Assembly: GCF_000422505.1 (NCBI RefSeq)
Contig: NZ_KE383864.1
Location: 602,381-666,380, forward strand
Reading direction: 5' to 3'
DNA length: 64,000 nucleotides
DNA from: Paenibacillus pinihumi DSM 23905 = JCM 16419
Lineage (GTDB): Bacteria; Bacillota; Bacilli; Paenibacillales; Paenibacillaceae
A program made the position numbers and the translations under genes. The notes beneath the pieces are model-generated. The model saw only the letters and a program-made list of their open reading frames with translations, did no database searches and had not been told where the DNA came from. Below, one piece after another: positions 43,187 through 51,555 of the stretch (positions are counted from its first letter, which is position 1; the number at the start of each line of letters is the position of its first letter).

Positions 43187-43374
43187 GATCCTTCTCTCCA
43201 ATAATTCATATTTTTTGAAATATAATCTCAGGGCCGAAATCATCTTTTTAGAATTTTGCAAAAGAATCCCCCAAAGGTCCTCAAACTTCCGGCATTGCAG
43301 CGGCCCCTGGGACCAAATCTGCAAACGGTCTGTGAAAGCCACTATTTGGGTTTCTGAAAATTCTCATTAAAATT

Positions 43375-43403
43375 ATGATACGACAATTTACTACTTTTCG
43401 CAA
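43375..43403 (-). promoter_or_regulatory. Promoter of ccpA
   Basis: On the minus strand TTGCGA, 17 nt, TATCAT; leader of about 180 nt. The rest of the 344-bp gap before the zinc-ribbon gene shows no other feature. Confidence 0.72.
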
Positions 43404-43530
43404 TGTTCGCCGAGATGTTCTTCCAAAGAGAAGTCCGTGTGTGTCAGATAACGGATGCGCGAACAGGCTTTTACATCCCTAGCATCCCTCGAACCAAAAA
43501 TTATCATACCTTCAATTTTGCAAAAAAATC

Positions 43531-43944
43531 TTATGTATGAATGGATCGGCGGCTAATTTGGGACAAGCGCTTTTGAATTTCGTTCATCCAGTCTTCATCG
43601 CCCAGAGACTGGGCAATCAAAAATAAGTCCAGCAATTTGTTGATCCGGGCTGTCATATGCTCCTCAAGTACATGCGATTTCGGAAGCTTATCCTTGGCAT
43701 ATACCTCTACAAGCAAATCCGCCCATTCATTCCATTCGTTAAACAGGAAAGTCTGTTTATCCGGCTGGCTGCCGAGCTGACCGATCAAACCGGTCAAATC
43801 AGGCTTTACTTCTGGCGACACCTCGCTCCGGTTGCAGGCCGGACAAGAAAAAATCGGTACATTGTCAATCTCCACTTTGCCTGAATACACAACCGTGCGC
43901 AATTTCATAGTCACCAATTCCCCGCAAGAACAACGTTTCTGCAA
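43531..43944 (-). CDS. Small zinc-ribbon protein (YgiT-like), unknown function
   Basis: 137-aa protein. The N-terminal 40 residues form a likely zinc ribbon: Cys5 and Cys7 (KRCSCGE) with CPAC about 28 residues later. The rest is helical and acidic (FNEWNEWADLLVEVYAKD, then LLDLFLIAQSLGDEDWMNEIQKR). YgiT-type ribbons occur in antitoxins, but no toxin gene is adjacent. The start is TTG at 43944 with GAGGGTGG 6 nt upstream. Function unknown; it lies upstream of ccpA on the same strand, with a separate ccpA promoter between. Confidence 0.7.
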   Translation of the reverse strand: MQKRCSCGELVTMKLRTVVYSGKVEIDNVPIFSCPACNRSEVSPEVKPDLTGLIGQLGSQPDKQTFLFNEWNEWADLLVEVYAKDKLPKSHVLEEHMTARINKLLDLFLIAQSLGDEDWMNEIQKRLSQISRRSIHT

Positions 43945-44158
43945 AATGGCCCACCCTCTCTATATATAACAACATAAATGTAAAGAAAATACCGGTGCTC
44001 CCGTCTCCGGAAAGGCAGACAGCGCCTGTACAGCAACATGCTTGTCACTGAAGTTGAGCGGCGCACACTGGCTATAATCCTGCATTTTTTGCGCTTAGGT
44101 ATGTGTATTCGACTTCTTTCGCATAATCTCCTTCCTATTTGCACATAGCAATTTTTAA

Positions 44159-44590
44159 CTAGCGAGCGACTTTTCTCCATAAGCGCCGAATGAACGGAAT
44201 TCTGATTGCAAGCATGGCCAGTGCAGCCCCGATCGCATCGTTGCGCAAATCCATCACATCCGGCGTCCGGTCATCAACGAACATCTGATGGAATTCATCT
44301 GTAACACCATATAAAAAGCAAAGCACAATAATAAGCAGCTTCATACGCCATGAATCTGCCTTGCTGCCAAAACCGAAATCGATCGTCAGGGCAAGCACAA
44401 AGTAGGCGACAAAATGTCCCCAATCAAAGCTTTCCATCCAGGGTAAAATAAACTTGAAGAACGGCAGCACGGAGCCAAGCTGCTCACCCGTGCGGGACGA
44501 AAGCCAGAAGATGACTCCCATCCAGATGACGGCAGGCAGCCAGCGTGCAATTCTCCATACAGGGGCCAGGCGGTAATCTGATTTCACCAT
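44159..44590 (-). CDS. VanZ-family membrane protein
   Basis: 143-aa membrane protein with about four helices. VanZ family marks: WMGVIFWLSSRTGEQLG after the first helix, GHFVAYFVLAL, and LYGVTDEFHQMFVDDRTPDVMDLRNDAIGA cut across the last two helices (the E-x-H-Q and R-x-P motifs). Some VanZ proteins give low-level teicoplanin resistance; most are uncharacterised. Start uncertain: ATG at 44590 or TTG at 44602, since AAGGAG lies 14 nt before the first and 2 nt before the second. Confidence 0.85.
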   Translation of the reverse strand: MVKSDYRLAPVWRIARWLPAVIWMGVIFWLSSRTGEQLGSVLPFFKFILPWMESFDWGHFVAYFVLALTIDFGFGSKADSWRMKLLIIVLCFLYGVTDEFHQMFVDDRTPDVMDLRNDAIGAALAMLAIRIPFIRRLWRKVAR

Positions 44591-44662
44591 TTGATTTATC
44601 AATTCTCCTTACGATACAATAAAAAATGAAAGCTTGTATGATAGATTGGGAGGGATTTCCGA

Positions 44663-45187
44663 GTGAGTTTACATGGTAAAACTGTCATTTGCCTCTTGGA
44701 TAATGACTTTGAAGATTTGGAATTATGGTATCCTGTTTATCGGGTTCGTGAAGAAGGGGCTACAGTGCTGTTTGCCGGTCCGGAGAAAGGAAAAAAACAC
44801 ATCGGCAAATATGGCGTTCCTGCCGTTGCAGATTTGTCCTTCGATGAGCTGGACAGCAACACAATCGACGGTCTGCTTGTTCCCGGAGGCTGGGCACCGG
44901 ACATGCTCCGTCGGTATCCGAAGGTGCTCCAGATTGTACAGGAGCTGGATGCGGACAAGAAGCCGATCGGCCAGATATGCCATGCCGGATGGGTGCTGAT
45001 CTCTGCAAAAATCTTGAATGGACGCAAAGTGACGTCTACACCCGGGATCCGCGATGATATGGAAAACGCCGGTGCCACATGGCTGGACGAGGCGGTCGTT
45101 GTAGACGGAAACCTGATCTCCGCCCGCAGACCGCCCGACCTGCCTCCATATGGCAAGGCGTTTGTTGATGCTTTGCGCGCCCGTTAA
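44663..45187 (+). CDS. DJ-1/PfpI family protein
   Basis: 174-aa class I glutamine amidotransferase-like protein. The nucleophile elbow is QICHAGWVL with Cys at about 107; the acidic partner lies in NDFEDLELWYPVYR. Relatives (YraA/YfkM, PfpI) act as stress-linked proteases or deglycases, and the exact role is disputed. The start is GTG with GGGAGGG 8 nt upstream. It converges on ptsI so tightly that the two stop codons overlap in TTAA (45184-45187), with no terminator between. Confidence 0.9.
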   Translation: MSLHGKTVICLLDNDFEDLELWYPVYRVREEGATVLFAGPEKGKKHIGKYGVPAVADLSFDELDSNTIDGLLVPGGWAPDMLRRYPKVLQIVQELDADKKPIGQICHAGWVLISAKILNGRKVTSTPGIRDDMENAGATWLDEAVVVDGNLISARRPPDLPPYGKAFVDALRAR

Positions 45188-46953
45188 TCCATTTGTGCCG
45201 GGCTGGCAGCTTGCGGAATTTCCTTCGGCTGTTCTGCGCTTGTATTGAATCTGGATAACTCGTTATAGATTTCCTGACTGGTACGGCATTTCAAGAGATC
45301 GTCCAGCAAGCGGCGGCTGTCTTCCTGCTTCGTGCAGAGCAGCCGCTCTTTTACTTGCAGGATCGTATGCGAGGACATGCTCAGCTCATCCACGTCAAGT
45401 CCAAGCCAGATGGGCAGCGCCCGTGCATCTCCCGCCAGTTCCCCGCATACGCCGACCTGAATGCCTTTGCGCTTGGCCGCATCCACCGTCATCTTGAGCA
45501 ATCGCAGCACCGCGGGATGACAAGGCTCATACAGATGGGAGATCTGGTCATTCATCCGGTCCACCGCAAGTGCGAACTGAACAAGATCATTCGTTCCGAT
45601 GCTGAAAAAATCGACTTCTTCCGCGAGCAGATCCGCAATCATTACCGCAGCCGGAACCTCAATCATAACGCCGACTTCAATATTCTCCCGGTAAGGCAAC
45701 CCTTCCCGGCGAAGCTCCTGCTTGGCTTCCTCTAAAATATCCTTGGCCTTCTTGACCTCGTCAACAGACGAAATCAGCGGAAACATCAGTTTGACGTGTC
45801 CGTAATGCGACGCCCTCAAAATAGCCCGAAGCTGTGTTTTGAACAAATCCTGACGATCCAGCGAGATGCGTATTGCACGGTATCCGAGAAACGGATTATC
45901 CTCCTCCGGAATCTCGAAATAATCCAGATGCTTGTCGCCTCCGATATCCAGCGTGCGGATAATGACCGGATTGGAACCCAGTTTTTGCGCGACGGTTTTA
46001 TAGACCTCGAACTGCTCCTGCTCTTCCGGAAAGCTGGTACGGTCCATGTACAGAAACTCCGTGCGGAAAAGACCAACTTCGGCAGCTCCGGCCCGCAGTG
46101 CAACCTCCAGCTCCTTGAGCGAGCTGATATTGGCTGCCAGCTCAATGGTTTTGCCGTCCGGGGTAACCGGCTTGATTCCGGCGATACGATGCAGTTTTTT
46201 CTTCTCCTCCAACTGGTTGCTGCGGCGCGATTTATAGCGGTCAACAACAAGCTTGGAGGGGCGGACAATCATTTCCCCTTTGGCTCCGTCAATAATCAGG
46301 GAATCGCCAGTCTGAATCGGATCATTCAGCTTGGCCTCAACGCCGACAACAAGCGGAATGCCAAGCGCTCTTGCCATAATGGCCGAATGCGAGATGGTGC
46401 TGCCCGCCAGTGTCACGATGCCCAGCACATGACTCGGATTCAAATGCGCCAACTGGGAGGGGGACAGCTCCTTGGCGACCAGAATGAATGGCTGGGTGTC
46501 CGTAGGGAGCGTAATTTCCGGCGCGCCAAGCAGATGCTTGAGCAGACGGTTGCCGACGTCCTTGATATCCAGGGCCCGCTCCTTCATATATTCATCGTCG
46601 AGCAGATCAAACATCGTCACAAAGTGATCGATTGCTTCCTTTACTGCGACCTCGGCCGCCTTGTATTGACGCTGAATGATGCCCTGCACCTCATTCATGA
46701 AGATCGGATCATCCAGAATGGCCAGATGCGCGTCAAAAATATGGGTTTCAGCAGTACCGACTACCTCCCGGAGCTCACCCTTCATTTGTTCGATTTCGTC
46801 CTTGGAGGTTTTGATTCCTTCATACAGACGGTCAAATTCCTTTGCCAAATCGGTTACGTCTATTTTTTGTTCAGGCACATCCCACTCCCAGTTCGGAAGC
46901 ACAAAGGCTTTACCTATTGCGATTCCTGCTGAAGCCCCTATACCTTGAATCAT
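45184..46953 (-). CDS. ptsI: PTS enzyme I
   Basis: 589-aa phosphoenolpyruvate-protein phosphotransferase, the first step of sugar uptake by the PTS. Domains: HPr-binding N-terminal helices, swivelling His domain with His189 (STISHSAIMAR), and PEP-binding barrel with RTEFLYMDR, RTLDIGGDK, FSIGTNDLVQF and VCGELAGD. The loop before His189 reads AGSTISHS where most EI proteins have GGRTSHS, so an otherwise conserved Arg is replaced. It overlaps ptsG by ATGA. No ptsH is in the operon. GGGGAGG lies upstream of the ATG. Confidence 0.93.
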   Translation of the reverse strand: MIQGIGASAGIAIGKAFVLPNWEWDVPEQKIDVTDLAKEFDRLYEGIKTSKDEIEQMKGELREVVGTAETHIFDAHLAILDDPIFMNEVQGIIQRQYKAAEVAVKEAIDHFVTMFDLLDDEYMKERALDIKDVGNRLLKHLLGAPEITLPTDTQPFILVAKELSPSQLAHLNPSHVLGIVTLAGSTISHSAIMARALGIPLVVGVEAKLNDPIQTGDSLIIDGAKGEMIVRPSKLVVDRYKSRRSNQLEEKKKLHRIAGIKPVTPDGKTIELAANISSLKELEVALRAGAAEVGLFRTEFLYMDRTSFPEEQEQFEVYKTVAQKLGSNPVIIRTLDIGGDKHLDYFEIPEEDNPFLGYRAIRISLDRQDLFKTQLRAILRASHYGHVKLMFPLISSVDEVKKAKDILEEAKQELRREGLPYRENIEVGVMIEVPAAVMIADLLAEEVDFFSIGTNDLVQFALAVDRMNDQISHLYEPCHPAVLRLLKMTVDAAKRKGIQVGVCGELAGDARALPIWLGLDVDELSMSSHTILQVKERLLCTKQEDSRRLLDDLLKCRTSQEIYNELSRFNTSAEQPKEIPQAASPAQMD

Positions 46954-48836
46954 CGTGAATCCTCCCCATTTTCTCTCTTGTTCAGAACAACTGACATAAC
47001 CGATGCCTGACCTTTTTTAACAGCCTTAAACGGCCCGTAGCTCCAGGAACGAACAACATCGGGGTTAGAAATGACCATTGGCGTCGCAAGCGATTTGCAG
47101 CCCTGTCTAACCTTGTTCAGATCGAATTTGACAAGCAGCTGTCCGGGCTTGACCTCATCCCCTTCTTTAACAAAAGCATGAAATCCTTTGCCCTTAAGCT
47201 GAGAAGTATCAATTCCGATATGCAGCAGCACGTCCAGCCCCTCCCGTGTGCGAATGCCAAGCGCATGCATGGTCGGGTAGACATGGACAATGGTTCCCGT
47301 GACAGGAGACACCAGCTCGCCGCGCTCCGGCATAAATGCAACCCCCTGTCCGACCAGCTTGCCGGCAAAAATCGGGTCTGGCACCTCCTCCAGCGGAATC
47401 ATCCGGCCCTGCATCGGAGAGCAGAACAGCACCTGGGTGAGGTCACGCTTCATGACCTTCACCATCTCCTCGCGGATCAGCTCTGAATAGGTACCGAAGA
47501 CAACCTGAACATTGCCACTGCCAAGACGAATGACTCCTGCTGCTCCCAGGTTGCGCAGCGCATTGATGTCCAGCAGCTTGTCATTGTTCAGCCGCAGGCG
47601 AAGCCTTGTAATACAAGCCTCCATCTGGATAATATTCTCCTTGCCGCCGATTGCCTGCATAATAAGCGGAGCACGATACGGAATATCGCCCGCCCACTCG
47701 TCAAGCTGAGAGCCTTCTTCACGTCCCGGAGTCGGAATGCGGAAGCGCCTGATCGCCCAGCGGAACATCACATAATAAAGAATGCCCAGCACAATACCGA
47801 TCGGGATCAGGAGCCATCCCCGGGTTGCCAGATGAGCGTTAATAATATAATCGATTGCTCCGGCAGAGAATGAAAAACCGTGTAAAATCCCCAGTTCATA
47901 CGTCACCCACATAACAAGGCCGGAAAGAACCGCATGCACGATAAACAAGTAAGGCGCGACAAATAAAAACGCAAACTCCACCGGCTCCGTCACTCCCGTC
48001 AGGAAGGATGCGAGCGCAGCGGAAAGAAAAGTCTTCTTGATCTTGGGCTTCAAATCCTCGCGTGCCTCATGAATGATAGCAAACGCAATCGCAGGCAGCG
48101 CGAACATCATGGTCGGATATAATCCGGCCATAAATGCGCCCGCCGTCGGATCGCCGGCAAAAAAACGCGGCAAATCCCCGTATACCGTTACACCTTGGGC
48201 CGTCTCATATCCGCCAACCTGAAACCAGAACACATGGCTAACCAAATGATGAAGTCCGAATACAACAAGAATACGAAGAACGAATCCGAATAAGAACACT
48301 CCGAAGCCGCCAGTCGACGAAACGATTTCCCCCAGATGCTCAAGACCGCTTTGGAGCAAAGGCGCAATTTGGATCATCACGATTGAAAACAGTACCGATA
48401 CACCGCTCACCACAATCGGCACACTTCGCGGCCCCCCGAAGAAATTAAGCCATTCAGGAAGCCGGAGCTCCTTCAGCTTCTCATAGCAAAAACCGGAGAA
48501 CAGCCCGAACAATACGCCGATCAGAACGGTAGGACGAATCGGAATATCACTGTAATTTCCGGTTATGCCTGTATAAATGAACATTCCGGCAAGCGCTGCC
48601 ATAACGGCAGCCATAGCATTGTTGGACAAACCGGATGCCACACCAAGCGCAAAGAGAAAAGGAAGAAAGGAAAACAGCGCATCACTGGCCGTAGCCAGAT
48701 ATCCATTGAAATAGGGAAGTCCGATTGCAGACCAGGGAAGCTGACTGAGGCTTAAAAACAGAGCCGCAGCAGGCAGCACAATCATCGGCAGCATAAGCGC
48801 CCTTCCGACCTGCTGCAGATTGCCCATAATATTCAA
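46950..48836 (-). CDS. PTS glucose/N-acetylglucosamine-type EIICBA
   Basis: 628-aa sugar permease with the domain order EIIC-EIIB-EIIA. EIIC (about 1-370) has some ten membrane helices and FFAGDPTAGAFMAGLYPTMM and TGVTEPVEF signatures; EIIB (about 390-460) has the phosphorylated Cys in MEACITRLR; EIIA (about 485-610) has the active His in LLHIGIDT. The family covers PtsG (glucose) and NagE (GlcNAc); GHGFSFSAGAIDY-like sequence in helix 8 does not settle the sugar. The start is TTG with GAGGGGG 7 nt upstream. The leader is only about 40 nt, leaving no room for a GlcT antitermination site. It is coupled to ptsI. Confidence 0.9.
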   Translation of the reverse strand: MNIMGNLQQVGRALMLPMIVLPAAALFLSLSQLPWSAIGLPYFNGYLATASDALFSFLPFLFALGVASGLSNNAMAAVMAALAGMFIYTGITGNYSDIPIRPTVLIGVLFGLFSGFCYEKLKELRLPEWLNFFGGPRSVPIVVSGVSVLFSIVMIQIAPLLQSGLEHLGEIVSSTGGFGVFLFGFVLRILVVFGLHHLVSHVFWFQVGGYETAQGVTVYGDLPRFFAGDPTAGAFMAGLYPTMMFALPAIAFAIIHEAREDLKPKIKKTFLSAALASFLTGVTEPVEFAFLFVAPYLFIVHAVLSGLVMWVTYELGILHGFSFSAGAIDYIINAHLATRGWLLIPIGIVLGILYYVMFRWAIRRFRIPTPGREEGSQLDEWAGDIPYRAPLIMQAIGGKENIIQMEACITRLRLRLNNDKLLDINALRNLGAAGVIRLGSGNVQVVFGTYSELIREEMVKVMKRDLTQVLFCSPMQGRMIPLEEVPDPIFAGKLVGQGVAFMPERGELVSPVTGTIVHVYPTMHALGIRTREGLDVLLHIGIDTSQLKGKGFHAFVKEGDEVKPGQLLVKFDLNKVRQGCKSLATPMVISNPDVVRSWSYGPFKAVKKGQASVMSVVLNKRENGEDSR

Positions 48837-48884
48837 TTCGATTCCCCCTCTCCGTTAACATCCGCATAATAAATCACTATTAAG

Positions 48885-48913
48885 ATGGTAAGGGTTTGTC
48901 TGCATTTTGTCAA
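48885..48913 (-). promoter_or_regulatory. Promoter of ptsG-ptsI
   Basis: On the minus strand TTGACA, 17 nt, TACCAT. It starts right after the terminator of the upstream gene (48915-48945), an unusually compact junction. Confidence 0.8.
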
Positions 48914-48914
48914 A

Positions 48915-48945
48915 GAAAAACAGCGGACCGTCTAAGGTCCGCTGT
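48915..48945 (-). terminator. Terminator after the repeat-protein gene
   Basis: On the minus strand ACAGCGGACC-TTAGAC-GGTCCGCTGT followed by TTTTC. Perfect 10-bp stem, 18 bp past the stop codon. Confidence 0.9.
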
Positions 48946-48962
48946 CTTCTGGCGCTGCCGGA

Positions 48963-49607
48963 TTAGAAACGGTTTATGCCGCCTTGTCCGTATTGAGCGC
49001 CTGTGTGCTGGTTACCGGCTTGGTAACCTACATGGGCCAGTACCGGTCCGTCTTGCGCGTTAGCGCCTGTTGCATTCAGGACAGGGTTCTGTTGTGTGTA
49101 TGCATGGGCTTGCTGGAAGCCGCCTTGGTAATTTCCTTGGTAGCCGCCTTGGTACCCATAACCGCCATTATAAGAAGAACCGATGTTGTTGCTGTTTGCG
49201 GAGTAACCTCCGAAGCGGGCGATTACTGGCTGAGATTGATATTGATTGTTAAAGTTTTGCTGCGATTGCTGCGCATATGGCTGTTGTGCCACATAGTTTG
49301 AGCGGTGCAAGGCATCTTGTCCAGCTTGATCACCCAAATGGGAAAGAACTGGCTGATATTGAGTTTGAGCACTCGCATAATTGCTGTACCCGCTTTGCAG
49401 GTTATGAGCGCCATAGGATTGGCCGCCTGCATAGTTTTGCTGGTTAGCCTGGTATCCCAACTGGGAGATCACAGGACCTGCATTAGATTGTGTGCTGATT
49501 TGTCCACGGTATTGGGACTGCACATAGCCAGCCGGCTGGTATTGATTTTGCTGGTTGAAGGATTGGTTCCCTGATTGAAATCCTGGCTGATAAGACATTC
49601 CGTTCAT
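48963..49607 (-). CDS. Gln/Asn/Gly/Tyr-rich protein with five degenerate repeats
   Basis: 214-aa low-complexity protein of unknown function. Five copies of a motif of the form xPV(I/L)xx-h-GxxA occur at residues 44-54, 85-95, 127-137, 174-184 and 187-197, for example GPVISQLGYQA and GPVLAHVGYQA, joined by Q/N/S/Y-rich linkers. There is no signal peptide, membrane segment or cysteine. Composition recalls spore-coat or prion-like proteins, but that is an impression. GAGGAGG precedes the ATG and a strong terminator follows, so it is a well-expressed single gene rather than a chance frame. Confidence 0.78.
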   Translation of the reverse strand: MNGMSYQPGFQSGNQSFNQQNQYQPAGYVQSQYRGQISTQSNAGPVISQLGYQANQQNYAGGQSYGAHNLQSGYSNYASAQTQYQPVLSHLGDQAGQDALHRSNYVAQQPYAQQSQQNFNNQYQSQPVIARFGGYSANSNNIGSSYNGGYGYQGGYQGNYQGGFQQAHAYTQQNPVLNATGANAQDGPVLAHVGYQAGNQHTGAQYGQGGINRF

Positions 49608-49765
49608 GTCTTGTCCTCCTCATAGTAGCGGATAGTCTCCATGGCAGCCAAGCTTGGCACCTAAGAGCCTCTCTTATTGTAGGAGAACAGGATGTTTTTT
49701 ATCCTTACTTTTTATGGAAAAAAACACAACCAAAACCGCCATTTTTTCCAGCTGCTCAAAACTGG

Positions 49766-50185
49766 TTACTTGGGCAGTAAAATGGAATCCTCCACTTTAA
49801 TGCAGCGGTCCATAATTACTTCGAGTCCTCCCTGGGAGGCAATATCTGCTGCTTCCTCACTATGAATGCCGAGCTGCAGCCACAGCACCTTGGCTCCGAT
49901 GCGCACGGCTTCTTCCGCGACGGGCGGACAATGCTCGCTGCGGCGGAAGACATTTACAATATCAACCTTAAAGGGAATATCTGTAAGGCTCGGATAACAG
50001 GTCTCACCCAGAATCTCCTGTGCATTGGGGTTGACCGGAATGATCCGGTAGCCCTTCTTCTGCATCGCCTCTGATACCATGTAGGAGGTCCGGTCCGGCT
50101 TATCAGACAAGCCGACAACGGCGATAACAGAAGTAGCTTGCAGCAATTCCTTGATCTTCTCTCGTGAAGGATGTTCGTAAGCCAT
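49766..50185 (-). CDS. CoA-binding domain protein (YccU type)
   Basis: 139-aa Rossmann-fold protein of the CoA-binding (succinyl-CoA ligase-like) family. Visible: VIAVVGLSDKPDRTSYMV with the nucleotide-binding glycine, YRIIPVNPN, VDIVNVFRRSEHCP, VLWLQLGI and MDRCIKVE at the end. Relatives bind CoA and their task is unknown. AAGGAGG lies before the ATG. It follows aroA by 18 bp, the last gene of the aroK-fluC-fluC-aroA series. Confidence 0.9.
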   Translation of the reverse strand: MAYEHPSREKIKELLQATSVIAVVGLSDKPDRTSYMVSEAMQKKGYRIIPVNPNAQEILGETCYPSLTDIPFKVDIVNVFRRSEHCPPVAEEAVRIGAKVLWLQLGIHSEEAADIASQGGLEVIMDRCIKVEDSILLPK

Positions 50186-50203
50186 TTTGATTCCTCCTTA
50201 GGA

Positions 50204-51517
50204 TTAGGAATGGGAAGCGGAAACGGATTCGATCCACTCCACATTCGCACCGAGCGCCTTGAGATGGTCAAAATAAATCGGATAGGATTTGGCTACATGA
50301 TGGGCATCACGAATCCGGATTGGCTGCTTGGCCCGCAAACCGACAACTGTAAGAGCCATAATGACCCTGTGGTCATAGTGAGCATCGATCTCTACACCGC
50401 CTTCTACACCTTCCGGACGGCCGTGAACAATGATTTCAGCCTGGCGCTCTTCAACATTGGCACCCGCTTTGCGCAGCTCGTTCAAGTAATCGGTAATCCG
50501 GTCACATTCCTTGTAGCGCAAATTCTCTACATTATAAAAACGGGACGTCCCTTCGGCAAATACAGCAGCCGCTACCATGGCAAGCACGGCATCAGTTGCT
50601 ACATCACCGTCAAACTCTACGGCCTTTAGCTTGCCGTTGCCTTGAACATGAACCGTACCGTTAGTGTGGGTAAGCGGCGTCTCCATCATACGCAATACAT
50701 CGACAATTGCACGTTCGCCCTGCTTGCTGTTCTCTTCCAGACGGTAAAGCTTGACATCGGACCGGGTAACGGCAGCTGCTGCAAGAACGGCAGCAGAGCC
50801 CGGATAATCACCCTGTACAACATACTTCTGCGCTTTATATTTCTGGTTCCCTGCCACCTTGTAATGCATCAAATCCTCGCTGGCCTCAATGACGATGCCT
50901 GCCTGCTCGAGCACCTCAAGCGTTTGCCCGATGACAACCTTGGATTTCAGGTCATGCAGCACTTCAATTTCACTGTCCTCAGGCAGCAGCGGAGTCAAGA
51001 ACAGCAAGGCGCTCAAAAATTGGGAGCTGACATTGCCGGACACTTGAATTTTGCCGCCCTTTGGCGCCCCGCCATGAATTGTGATCGGCAGCTTGCCTTC
51101 CCGATGATCAACTTTAACGTCCATTTGCTCCAGGGCTGTGATCAGGTCATCATGCGGGCGTTTGCCCAGCGAATCCGGATACGTATTGACAAACGTAACC
51201 TCCGGGCAGAGCGAAGCAATTGCCATCAGGAAGCGCAGCACCGCTCCGGCATTGCCGACATTCAATTCCTTTACATGCTGTGGCTTGCTGCCGAAGCCTG
51301 TAATGGTTATTTTTTCGTCATCTTCCTCAATGACAGCACCCAGATCACGGATACAGCGGCGCATGGCGTCACTGTCTTCACTGTGTGCCGGATAGTAGAT
51401 CGTGCTAGTTCCCTCTGCCAATGCGGCGACGAGCAAATATCTTGTTGTATAGTTTTTCGAGGAAAGAGCCTGAAGCTCTCCTTTTAATTGAGGTGTCGGC
51501 GTAACCAGAACGTCCAT
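50204..51517 (-). CDS. aroA: 3-phosphoshikimate 1-carboxyvinyltransferase (EPSP synthase), divergent type
   Basis: 437-aa enzyme of the shikimate pathway that transfers enolpyruvyl from PEP to shikimate-3-phosphate; the target of glyphosate. Two inverse alpha/beta domains are recognisable: SKNYTTRYLLVAALAEG at the N-terminus, LNVGNAGAVLRFL, RPHDDLI, and RYKECDRITDYLNELRKAGA, then HYDHRVIMAL. The usual D/SKS is SKN and the usual GNAGT is GNAGA, so two substrate-loop positions are changed. Neighbouring aroK supports the assignment. AAGGAG precedes the ATG. It is 38 bp after fluC and 18 bp before the CoA-binding gene. Confidence 0.88.
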   Translation of the reverse strand: MDVLVTPTPQLKGELQALSSKNYTTRYLLVAALAEGTSTIYYPAHSEDSDAMRRCIRDLGAVIEEDDEKITITGFGSKPQHVKELNVGNAGAVLRFLMAIASLCPEVTFVNTYPDSLGKRPHDDLITALEQMDVKVDHREGKLPITIHGGAPKGGKIQVSGNVSSQFLSALLFLTPLLPEDSEIEVLHDLKSKVVIGQTLEVLEQAGIVIEASEDLMHYKVAGNQKYKAQKYVVQGDYPGSAAVLAAAAVTRSDVKLYRLEENSKQGERAIVDVLRMMETPLTHTNGTVHVQGNGKLKAVEFDGDVATDAVLAMVAAAVFAEGTSRFYNVENLRYKECDRITDYLNELRKAGANVEERQAEIIVHGRPEGVEGGVEIDAHYDHRVIMALTVVGLRAKQPIRIRDAHHVAKSYPIYFDHLKALGANVEWIESVSASHS

Positions 51518-51555
51518 GAATAATCTTCTCCTTCAATAATAAGTATGATGAATGA

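Noticed and set aside
43531-44590. Toxin-antitoxin pair from the zinc-ribbon gene
   Set aside because: YgiT-like ribbons occur in antitoxins, but the neighbour is a VanZ membrane protein more than 200 bp away and no toxin fold is encoded nearby.
45796-46932. 378-aa open frame antisense to ptsI
   Set aside because: Lies wholly inside ptsI on the other strand with no start signal or recognisable domain.
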